Origin: Membranipora membranacea
Taxonomy: Eukaryota > Bryozoa > Gymnolaemata > Cheilostomatida > Membraniporidae
Length of the DNA: 64,000 bases
Reading direction: 5' to 3'
Assembly: GCA_914767715.1 (NCBI GenBank)
Contig: OU612073.1
Span: 14,074,001 to 14,138,000, forward strand
The notes under the pieces are model-generated. The model made no database searches. It saw only the letters and a list, made by a program, of their open reading frames with translations, and was not told the DNA's origin. A program made the translations under genes and the position numbers. Each line of letters opens with the position of its first letter. The first letter of the stretch is position 1. Shown here one piece after another: positions 48,942 to 59,800 of this stretch.

Positions 48942-50301
48942 TATGACACTCTATAATAATTTAAAAATACGAATAATATGTCGCCCTAAAATATGACAAC
49001 ATAGGGAAGAATTGCAAATATCGTATATTAAAACCCATTTCAAATGTTTTAAAAATTACACTCCTGGGATTGCGACCTCAATTATGGGTCTAATATTTCC
49101 GAAATTCTCACAATGGCCGACATAAGCAGTAGTTTTCTCGATATAATAAAAGAAGATAACCCCCTAAATTTATTGAGGGTAATTCAATAAATTATTTTGA
49201 ATAGAAACAACTAAGAAGCAAGCTGGTGTAAGGGATGATATTTGTACTAAACATCTCTTGCCATCAAATCTGGAAGCATAAAGCTATGTCAGCTATAAAA
49301 ACCATAGCAGTGCGGTGAGAGGCTTGGAGAATAATGAGCTTGTCAGTGCGGATCTTCGCTTCTAGCATCGAACAATATTGACAATTATTATGCAACTTTG
49401 CAGGTTGTTGCTAAAACATTCAACATGAGTTACTGATATAAAAATATAACCTAAATCCATATCTCAGACAAAGCACATCATCAAATGTTCTGTTTGCAGG
49501 ATTTAAATTCCTGTCGATCCAAACATCCTCCACAACGTGCTTTTGCTGTCGGTAGATCAACCGAAGAGGCAGTTAGTGAGGTCATTACCTGAAAGGCTAA
49601 AGCTAGTAGATTTCACGTCACCAGTAAGATGCACTAGTTAAAATAATTGACACTTCAAGATTGCTGGTTGACCTCTAACCTTGCTTTACCTTTACACTGA
49701 TTACTATCTGTGCAGTGATAGTCAATACAATAACATGTGTAGATTAGAACATTATTTTATAATCCCTGCCTGGGAGCCAAACACCAATTTGCCTGCAATT
49801 GCATTTTGCCGGCTGCTTACCAGTAGAATAGGAGCGACCAAATCAGATTAAATTTGATGATGCAGGTAGACCGGTTGCCAGCAGGTTTTGAGGTATGACA
49901 TATATTTTATGTTATACATCGACATCCAACACTGGAGAGCGTGTTACATTTTATTAATTAATGATGGTTGAATCCCACACTAACAAAATGACAGGAAAGA
50001 GAATTATTGAAGGTAAGAAGGCATAAGATTACATATACTATTATCATTTTGCATGCCTGTTTGGTAGTGCTGTTTTAAGCAGACACGTCAAATGGCTGAT
50101 AGCAAAAGTTTTACACATTATTGTGCATAGACAGTCAGCATATCCGTAGACCAATGCATCATAATCAGCTCTAAGCTGTAAGAGCAACACATTGGCTACT
50201 CAGAAAAGGATGAAACAGCATTTTGTTGCCATACCCGACATTGTTAAAGTGTTCGGAGAATACTTACCGTGTCTCTCAAAAAGCCATATTATCCGGCAGC
50301 G
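48942..50301. other. Intergenic, RPL36A to caspase
   Basis: It contains a TTTGCCTGC-family MITE at about 49775-49885. No reading frame of interest on either strand. Confidence 0.5.
49775..49885. mobile_element. MITE, TTTGCCTGC family, copy 3
   Basis: ATTTGCCTGCAATTGC at the left and GATGCAGGTAGACC at the right, more diverged than the copies at 9073 and 10124 but with the same outer words. Confidence 0.5.
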
Positions 50302-52029
50302 TCAGCCTTGTGTAGCAGAGTGATTAACAACAGGTGGAAGTATCAGAGTTTTATCTAGAGTCATCCTGAATTCAGGACACTGTTCTCTGCAGGCTGGGTC
50401 TGCTGCAGCATGTATATACATACTACAGATATCCTTCTTACCATCAGCCTCTCTGAACTCATTAGCGATTGCTCTAGTAAATGCTCCTCTGTAGGCCAAA
50501 CCACCTGTTATAGTGGCCATGAGAAGTGCTGTGTGTCTTCTACGTAGAACTATATGTTTGTTGTGATGAGGGTCGAGTACACTGCAAGGTGTCGGTGCAT
50601 CTGACTCACAGTCATCTGCAGGTGGCAGCATACCATGTGTAGAGAACACCTGACAAGCCTGGATAACCATTATCTGCAATAAGACGTAATCAGGTTCCCT
50701 CAGGACTTTTGGTATGTATTAATGCACTGGACTAACTTCAGCTACCAAGTTACATGATGTAAATTAGTTTTCCCGTTTCCATAAATGCAGGAAAACAATC
50801 CAGGCACGGGACCGTTGAAGATATATCTAAATAATATTGACAGAGAAAACTGAGTATGGCCCAAAGCCTATATGGTAGGGACTTCCAAGGTAAGTAAAAC
50901 ATCAACCTGGATATAAAGGGACTTGCCAAACACATGTATTTGATTAGTTGCCTTTACTGGGAATTCCAGAAAATTGCATTGTGGGATATACAGCTATTTT
51001 CACATACACACTTGTAAGCTTTGAATGATTGTTTATTTCTATTGTGAGATTAATTGACAGGTGCACGAATGTCCCAAAATGTGTAAGTAAGTGTATGGTT
51101 AAATTGTCTTACAAGAGGTACTGATTCAGGCAGAGTGTAGGTGAACTGGTGTAGAATGCCGTTAACCGGAATCTCTTCTCCTCCTTGTCCCTTCAATACA
51201 CCTCTAGAGCCATGAGACATTAGACACACAATAAGCAGTGAGCAGTCGTCTACAATTCTATCCATGGCGCTGTCAATCATACACTGAAGTTCCCCAGCCT
51301 CATACCACTCCATCTTCATGACCTCACAGCCTGCTGCTTCTAGAGCCTGTTCCAGATCGTTTGCTTCTGCAGCTGCTCCAGACCTGTTCTCAGAGCTGAA
51401 CAGTATCAGGCCATATCTCTTACTTTTCTCCTGCTTGTATGGGAAGATGTACTGTGTGCAGTGAGGAGACAACACCTGTATCTGATCTACAGTTAGAGAC
51501 TCTGTCTTTGTGATATTCTGTATCTGAATCAGCCGACCTATTACAGTGAACAACATAGATAATTGAACAATTTTAATTTATTTAGGATTAGGTTTCTTTT
51601 GATTCGTGAAATCATTAATAAAAGAAAAGACACAGCATTGAGCACAAAGATTAATATTAATTGCAAAATTGAAAATGTGCTTTTGTTTTAATGATGAAGA
51701 TCCATTAATTATAACATGCGCTTTCAGATTTTGGATCTTATGAAATCATATCATCAATTTTTGATCACATTCCCATTAGCCGGCAGCGTTTTTGGCAATT
51801 GGCCGCCTATTGTGCAATTTAATGTAAGGTACAATATCACCAAATTGCAATCAGCATGAAAACTCTACCAGAAACCCTATCCACCCAAAATCGTAAAGGA
51901 AGGTGTATTTCTAACCACATTTTGCATAGGCTGCCACCGGACTACAACTTGTCATGTATGCTAAGTCATGAGTGGAAAATATCTATTATGATCCATTGAG
52001 TCTATGATATTCAGTACATAAGACACAAT

Positions 52030-53605
52030 GGTAATAATAGGCAAGAAGCAGCTATAGCATAAGTTGTTATGGCACGGACAATATTTGATGGCAGGATATT
52101 GATCACGTTTTATACTTCATTGGTGTATGTTCTGTAAAATTCACTGGGTGTACCCGTTTTAGTGGTCATATTTAGAATTTAAAAGGTGTTTTGTTTTGGC
52201 ATTATATGTGTGGGGAAATAACTCCTATTCTGTGTAGTCTAACCATAGACTTAATATACTAGTATATTAAGTCTATGAGTCTAACTAATCTAATCATCAG
52301 GGAATTCCAGGTTGAAATTGCATTGTGGGATTTGTTGACATGGCAATTAATTCACGAAGTAAACTTGTAGAGAAGTCTGCTCGTATCAGACCAGCACAAA
52401 TTGAAAAATTTCAATTGAATTATGTCAAACTTCTTATGGGACTAGTATGATATTGTATGGTCTTAAGACCACTGTCTTGGGGCAATTACCAACAACATTT
52501 TTGATGTTTCAATTGCCTCTTTTCAGCAAAGAAACCCAACTGTCAGAGTCTGAAAAACTTAGATATGCCAGCTTCGCATACTTTCCCAACATGCTAATGA
52601 CATGATATGGGGATATGTTGTAGCGCTGTCTCTCACCAACCACCTCATGCAATGATAAAACATACACAATGTAGAACCTAGGACTATAGTCTTGACTTGT
52701 GTCAACTGCATCAAACTCTTGACTTCCCACTAATCACATATCGATAGTGTGAATATTTGGGATATGCAGTAGTGCTGCGGCTGACCTCTTTAACTGGGTA
52801 CACACTTTTTTCCTACATCAAATTTGTCTCACGTCTAGGCTGCTTTTTGTCTTGTTCTCATTGAGATGTAGTGCAGTCGCTGACCACCTTTTAAAATGAT
52901 GTGAGAGAATATCTTGTTAAAATCATACGTATAGTCGTGTTTCCTGCTGACCATATTAATCACTTAACATTTCACTTAACTAACCGATTGTGATGAAAAT
53001 TGCAGGTATGCTGCCGCGCTGCCGCTGACATGATCGCTACAACTGGGTTCACCCTTAATATTGGATTCAGCACGTTGTTCCACCCTAGAAACACCTTTTA
53101 TTGAATTCTTAACATTTCACTCATTATATGCAATTTTGAGAAATATTGCGGATATGCTGCCGCAAGACAGTATCATACTAACCTCATAAAGATCTGACAT
53201 TATACTTATTGAAAATTTTAAATTTGTCCTGATCTAACACGAGCAGACTTCTGCAAGTTTACTTGGTGAATAAACTGGCAAGTCAACAAAATCCCCGCAA
53301 TGCAGTTTCAACCTGGAATTAGATTAGATTAGTAATATTCATAGACTTAATATACTAGTAGTATATTAAGTCTATGGTAATATTACACAGAATAGGAGTT
53401 ATGTCCCCACACATATAATGCAAAAACAAAACACCTTTTAATTTCTAAATATGACCACTACAACTGGGTACACCCGGTGAATTTTACAGAAGAAACACCA
53501 ATGAAGTATAATATGCGATCAGTTTCCTGCCATCAAAAATTGTCCGTGCCATTTTTTTATAGAGCAGTTACAGTACAGCTAGGCTGCTTCTGGCCTATAA
53601 AATTA
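52030..53605. mobile_element. 1.6-kb foldback element in the caspase-gene intron
   Basis: Two imperfect inverted arms of about 390 bp (about 52030-52420 and 53205-53605) share blocks such as GTGGGGA..TAACTCCTATTCTGTGT, AATTTAAAAGGTGTTTTGTT and GAGCAGACTTCT. The spacer contains about 150-bp subrepeats around ACTGGGTACACC and ATATGCTGCCGC. Each arm includes a perfect or near-perfect CATAGACTTAATA palindrome. Target duplication not resolved; no coding frame. Confidence 0.8.
52244..52277. repeat. 34-bp perfect palindrome
   Basis: CATAGACTTAATATACT and its exact complement abut with no loop. A 37-bp version with a 3-bp insertion sits at 53340-53376, and a degraded one at about 27336-27360 in receptor-B intron 3. 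It looks like a miniature TA-targeting element or a recombination product. Confidence 0.85.
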
Positions 53606-54599
53606 TTATTAAAAATAAAGTACTTTACTAATCTTTCCTAGAAATAAGAGGCCAATATTTACCTTGGCGGTTCGTTTCACTCAGAGCCTTGTCTACTTTT
53701 GCAGAATTTTCTAAAATCATCGATCAATCTTGCAGCTTGTCGGTATTTGTCTTGAGCACAAAAATTATCATGAGGGTCAAACTCTGGTAGAGGAGTAGAG
53801 AGTAACTGCAGCCACTCATCACGAGTTACAGTATCTCTTATTGTTATCATTGCTTGATCATTACCACAATATGCTGTGACATGTGGAACTGTATATCCTC
53901 TATAGGCCTTCATCTGTAGAAGATTAATCCACTGCTGCTTTGTTACAGAGTTATGTATTATCTTCAGGATATCAGTATCACCTCTTCCTGCTGCTCAGTG
54001 AAGTGCATGACTATCATAGCAACCTGCCATCTTTAGAAGAGAGTACCTCGTATCCGGATTAACACTCTCCATCATGAGCCTCACTTGCTCTGTGTTACCA
54101 TAGAAGCATGACTTCTGAATAAGTGTGCATAAATATTCGTCGTCGAACTTGATACATCTTTTAGAGCATTCACAGTAATACAGTGCTTTCTGATCACAAG
54201 AATCCTCATTACTCAACAGTGTCATCAACCGATCATGTCTAATACACATAAAGATAACCTTGAGGGTCTCAGTCTCAGCTGCTGTATCTTCTTCGGTAGC
54301 ATTAGACCAGAAACGTGGCTGGTAGTTCAATATCTGCGCAATCTGCTGTATTACTCTTGGTACATCATCCTTGTTATAGTTGAGTTCATATAGTAATAGT
54401 AAATAGTAATAGTATAGTAAATATTTTATATAGTTCACCATGAGTTTTCTTTTAAATTGATATACAATGAGTTTAAAATGACTTTTTACAACACTTCATA
54501 ATGCATAATATGATTTTTTGATTTTGAGGATATAATGTGAAAATTTTAGCAACGAATACAGACAGATGCTAGAATTAAGTGCTAAACTTTATTCTAGTT

Positions 54600-55010
54600 T
54601 CCTCTGAAGAGTCCATGACGCGCATCCCAATTTCAGACCATCAATGGTAGATACATTTGGCGTCATTTTTCCATGACGCAAAACATACTGTCAAAGCCGC
54701 ATCGATTAAGCATAGTACATACAGGTAATGCACACAGACTTTGGCACCTCATATCAGTTTTCCCGGAATTGCACATCACAGAACGCCCAAAAACTGTTTT
54801 GGTCGTTCTGTTGTGCGCAATTCAGGAAAAACTGATACTCAGTGCCAAAGTATGTCAGCGTTTCCTGAATGTGCTATGTTTCATGAAAGCGGCTTTGTAT
54901 GTTAGAACTTCCAAAAACGGGTTGTGAGGCCACAATAATCGTCTTTCTTACAGCGGTTTGATGTTATGTAAAAATGACGCAACATACATCTGGTCTGGGT
55001 AACATAATTA
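54600..55010. mobile_element. Foldback element of about 400 bp
   Basis: The inner arms TCAGTTTTCCCGGAATTGC and GCAATTCAGGAAAAACTGA are near-perfect around a short loop at about 54800. Similarity continues outward (CAAAGCCGC with GCGGCTTTG; ATGACGC..CATAC with a matching outer copy near 54985). No target duplication could be fixed. Confidence 0.7.
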
Positions 55011-55383
55011 CGCTACCACAAATTTGAATATATTGCTGCGGCAAGAAACAATTTTCCATAGGTGCAACTTTGATAGCATGAATTTGTGGCTAAGATCATT
55101 CCATTGGTCACTTACAGATTACGCTGGAAGCGGTGATCACTCTCACTTCAGCCAGACAATCAGCTTGACATAACCACTGAGGTCACAACTGTGCAAACCA
55201 TAACATACCATTTTATCTTGTTATGCACTGATTTGTTTTTACTATCATTACCTTTATTGCTACGTTTACAGCAACTTTTCATTTATTTAACTTCTGCTCT
55301 ATGATGTGAACGTGTGTATGTTCACAAGGAGGCAGTCATATGGCAAAGGTAGCTAACAGTGATCAGACGATACCATTAGAGCT

Positions 55384-55450
55384 AGCCTGGGCAGGCTGTC
55401 AAAGGTGGGTGGGGGTACACCTACCCACCACTGAAGCCTGCCCAGGCTAC
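55384..55450. mobile_element. MITE, AGCCTGGGCAGGCT termini
   Basis: Termini AGCCTGGGCAGGCT and AGCCTGCCCAGGCT flank a G/C-skewed core (GGTGGGTGGGGG / CCTACCCACC). ATTAGAGCT is duplicated exactly on both sides (55375-55383 and 55451-55459). Related to 55656-55717. Confidence 0.88.
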
Positions 55451-55655
55451 ATTAGAGCTGAGTTTGAGAAGGAGATCACTTACATGCTCTACTGATATTT
55501 TTCAAAAATGTACCAAAATTAATTAATTACACTGCCATTATATTTGTGAAATAATTCTCTGTATGCGAAAAATTGGTTAGCATGAATGGTTATGATAATG
55601 ATTGCTTTGGTTGTTATTGTATGGTCTGTAAGCTGAGGCAGTACTACTTTATCCT

Positions 55656-55717
55656 AGACTGAGCAGGCTGTTGGGGTGGGGGTCCCTCCACCCACCCGCG
55701 GCAGCCTGCCAAGGCTA
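55656..55717. mobile_element. MITE related to 55384-55450
   Basis: TAGACTGAGCAGGCTG at the left and CAGCCTGCCAAGGCTA at the right enclose a GGTGGGGGTCCC core. The flanks ACTTTATCC and ACTTTATTCC form an imperfect target duplication. Confidence 0.75.
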
Positions 55718-56159
55718 ACTTTATTCCCTGCTGGAGTCACAAGTTTAATTAAAAAAACTGTTAAATATATTGCAATACATGCCAGATTGTAGAAAATATT
55801 CATCCACATTGATTACTATAGCTGAGTGGGGTACAGGTAGGGTAGGCATACAGAGAAATAAGCACTTATTTGGAAGTATCAATCGTAGTCTTGTATAAAA
55901 CTTACATACTTTCAAATTTTATGTAAATACGAAAAAGGCTTGCACTTGAACAAGCATCATCATAAAAACTAATAGCAAAGTACAGAAAAGCAGGGATGGT
56001 GCTCGAAAAGTTGGCTTGTTGAGCGTTCAAGGTATCCAAATATTTTGTGTCCTTCCTCAATCATAAATGCTTACTTTCATTTCAACTACTTCTATCATTC
56101 AACTGATAAATAACATATTACACTACATTAATACATCGATAAAATACATAGATACAAAC

Positions 56160-56830
56160 ATAACATTTATACATTGAGACAATCATCGTCATCATCATCA
56201 TCATTGGCTGTCCTTCGTATCCGAAGATGACTTCTTGTGAACCATGTCTCTCCATTAGCATCTGCTTCTGCGTGTCCTTGAACCTCAGCCTGGGTCTGTC
56301 AATACCACGTACACCTTCTTTAAGCTGAGAGTACAGGATTTGTTTGGGTAGTCTGGAGTCATCCATCCTGTGTATATGACCAGCCCATCTCAAGTTTCTC
56401 TGAATTGGGAGTTCATAAATGCTGGGTAGATTTGCTTGAGTAAGGATGTCGGCATTTGAGATGAAGTCCCACCATTTGACATTAAGAATTTGTCGCAGGT
56501 ATCTCATCATATAGGTGTTATGTTTATGCGCCACCAGCTTGTACACTAGCCAAGCCTCCGCGCCATTCAGAAGGGAAGAGAGGACAACTGCTCTGTATAC
56601 CGAGCACTTTGTTTTGAACGTAAGGTCCTTGTTGTGCCAGACCTTTTCCTCCAGCCTGCCATATGAGGTTGAGGCATTTGACATCCTTGTGTTGAGCTCC
56701 TCATCCATCTTGTTGTTGTTCATGACAGTAGATCCAAGGTACTTGAACTTATGAACACTGGCTAGCAGTTCGTTATTGATGTATATAGACTGACCTTCAT
56801 CATCACTCCCGGGGGCCGGAGGGGGGCTGG
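56160..56830 (-). mobile_element. RTE-like LINE, 5'-truncated ORF2 C-terminus
   Basis: An open minus-strand frame encodes the C-terminal third of a non-LTR retrotransposon polyprotein: KFKYLGSTV, YRAVVLSSLLNGAEAW, LPIQRNLRWAGHIHRM and RPRLRFKD are the usual motifs after the RT palm. It ends in an (ATG)n/(CAT)n-type microsatellite (about 56164-56205), as in RTE-clade elements. EN and most of RT are missing. Its 5' edge is within about 25 bp of the OATP stop codon, so it likely lies in the 3' UTR of that gene. The frame is still unbroken, so insertion was recent. Confidence 0.85.
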
Positions 56831-56853
56831 ACATTGATACAATACATTCCAAT

Positions 56854-59800
56854 TTATAAGGGCTTTTCGTCAGTTGGAGGTTTATATGTCACCATGGCTA
56901 ATATATTGAACAGGATACTGAGCGCTTTAATTGATAGCAGTAAGATAACTAGACGATATGCCAATGTCCGATTGTCGTATGCCCAGCATGAACCTCTATT
57001 ACCCTCACAATCCTCTTCCCACACTGTGCAGCTCGAGTCGTAGACAGCGCCAAATATCAGTGGACCCGGTATACTACCTATTTGAATAAACAAAAACAAC
57101 TTATAAGAAGTAGTTAGTGTTTAAATTAACTATTTTGATTTTTGCTTCCAAATAATTTACAACCTGTTAGTCTCCGTATTCTTGTGAAGACAGTATAATA
57201 TGGTATACCAATCTATTTTCAAAACATCAAACGTTATCATTTTTCTCTTCCCCCCAAGTTTTGCCCACCCACCCTGATTTTAAACAGAATAGAATAATAA
57301 ATGAGATAATAAGACTCACCCAGTAGCCTGATAATAACTTGATTGAATCCTATGCCATATGTCCGGATTTTTTCTGGGACAACCCTGAAACAAAACAAAG
57401 TGTGTCATAAAACTTAGCTGGAGTAGAAGATATCAGTTCTATATAGCTGTTTAAGATGTTATGCAAATTTCATGACAGTCAGTACAGGTCGTGGTAAGTT
57501 ATTGATGATACTATGTAAAATGCTGGGTTAACAATGGATGATTCATATCATATTATAATGGATCTAAGGGTTTGGCAATTCAGCTTGGAATATCGAACTG
57601 CTATAATCTAGCCCTGGACTTTGCCTAAATTTGTTTCCGTAAGAAGAGGTGTGAACCATTTCACTGTAAATATGAACTACAGTTGTCAATAAATAAATTT
57701 TCAAAGTCTCTCTGGATTAAACAATGTATATGTAAATGGAAAGAAGGTAGCAGTGGTCTTATGCTGTTTAGTAAGAAACAGAAGATTGGGCTGCCCCTAA
57801 AGAGGGACGCAAGGTGCCCTAAATACTCATACTGAGAATGTGATACATCCTAGAAAACTGAATGCATCCTGGAGGTGAGGCCATAAAAGACCTCCTGAAG
57901 GTGGGTGCGGAGCGAGCTGCCAAAACTGAACTGGCACTAATCGGCCATTGGCAGTGACACTTTAATCCTAGCCGATAGGCTAAGAATCAGTACTCCTATG
58001 GTTGAGCGCCTGGTTCCTGTTCCAGGCGTAATATCATCCCTACTTACAGGCGTACAGACTGCCAAGTTCTCTTCAGACCGGGACTTAATAATGTGTATAT
58101 GTGAGCGAGACTTGAGTTCTCTAGGTGCTACGTCAGCACCTGTAGCCTGCAGGGGATTACATCCACCCGATGTTAGTCAGTATAACAAATTGAAATACCG
58201 CACAGTTAGATGAAAGAGAATACAAAGTATGTAGGTTTAATCATTTATTAAAAGGAGTAACCATCCGTGAAAGAAAAATGCAGTATCTCCTCTACTGCCG
58301 TATTACCAAATGTTTTCTCACTAATCTATCCTTACCTTAAAGTAGCCACTGTAGCAGGTATGTTATTCAATGTTAGGAAGAACAAGTGAATTAGTCCGAC
58401 AGGAACATACACCGTATATAAAAGATTGCATTCACTTTTGCACTGTCCCCTCACAATAGTGTCTGAGCTGTTCAAGCTAGCGCTGTAGCAAGAGCAATTG
58501 GTGAAGGCCTGAAACAAATAAAGGCAAATAATGCACATTGAGTGCTTGTGAAAGCGTATCACAATCTACGACAAACCAACGTTGAAATTCTTTGTACCTA
58601 AAATACAATTAGGAGTCATCTTCTCTCAAATAAGGAGGGAATAACTCGCTAGGGAGCATATGTAGCTTGGTACTAAGTGTTTCGACAGGGAGTTTGAGAC
58701 AACAAACTCCCTGGTTACAATATCTAACAACTTTTAAAAGACAACTTATCAATTATCTCTCCAACATCTATTAGCTCAATTCACATACCTTTTCAAATTT
58801 CTTTTTTTTCTTGGCACATAACAAAAAGCATTTCTTTTCTTACAGATGATTATGATGCCAATAAAAGTATTAAAAAGAAAGAAAAATCACGTAACAGTAT
58901 TTTACGATGTAATAACCATTACCGTTTGATTTCCATCTAAGCTGATAATGCTGTCAGCATCGCAGCCGGCATGACACAACGAGAAGTACTGCACACCGTC
59001 GGCAGCACACACAGGATCAAATAAACTAGTAGAGCACCCGCAAGCAGCATTACATTGAGACGCCAGATTTGTTCCTGATAAAACTTCTCCTCTACAAATA
59101 CCAATTATCAGTTTATAAGTAAGGTAAATGTCAATGGACATAAGACACGATGTACATGTAAGAAAGCACCCACCAGGTCACAAGATTAAAAGAAGAACCA
59201 ACAGACAAATCATAACTTTTATTATTATGTGTTTTTATTGAGGTTTTCATATATATAAGTATGTTATAAACAAAGGAGATTACAACTTTTTGACCTCATA
59301 AAAAAAAAAAAATATAATATAGCTTTGGACGTTAATAATAATAAACTTACTTGTGATAAGGAGTTGTCACCCCTGCCAGAGGGGCACCTGAGCATTTGAC
59401 TAGGTATAGAGGAATAGTGATTGCTGATGCAATAGTGGCGATGAGAGCAAACTTGAATAACTGTGTAACGTTCATTTTGAATCTTTTGATTATGGCTCCA
59501 CCCACAAGCTGACCAGCAATTGTAGCCGGGATGGCGACGATACCTGTAGATTGGTAAAGACAAAATTTCTTAGTAGATCATAATACGAAAAAAAAATGTT
59601 TTTTTTGCTTTTTTCAGAGGTCAACAAGTTACCAATAATAGAATTCTTTTTGTTCTCTGTACACTTTTAAGAAAACCTCTATGAATAAATAAACTAGAAA
59701 TGCCGCGATCATAAATGCCACAAAACTTCAGGGGTGTGAATGGTATACACTCAGGTTGTCAAGTGAGTTTATGGTGAATGGCCAATTGGTGATGTCATTT

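Larger units (their letters stand above)
50302..54441 (-). pseudogene. Ankyrin-repeat caspase (C14), ankyrin part interrupted
   Basis: The C-terminal half is a convincing caspase. Exon 51537-51113 carries the p20 fold with LIVCLMSHG (catalytic His). Exon 50673-50302 carries IQACQ (catalytic Cys; the usual QACRG is QACQV) and a p10-like end closing with LDKTLILPP. These join in phase 0. Upstream, 54441-53676 encodes ankyrin-like repeats (GNTEQVRLMMES; AAGRGDTDILKII). Two oddities stand out. An in-frame TGA (53997-53995) sits exactly inside the repeat motif ALH-x-AA. And the strong donor (AAG/GTAAAT, about 53663) joins to the caspase only in a frame that opens at an ATG near 53721, whereas a weak GTAGAC donor nearby would keep the ankyrin frame. 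The caspase alone may be expressed from that internal ATG. The 5' end is not defined. Proteolytic, apoptosis-type function is inferred from the retained His/Cys pair. Confidence 0.7.
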
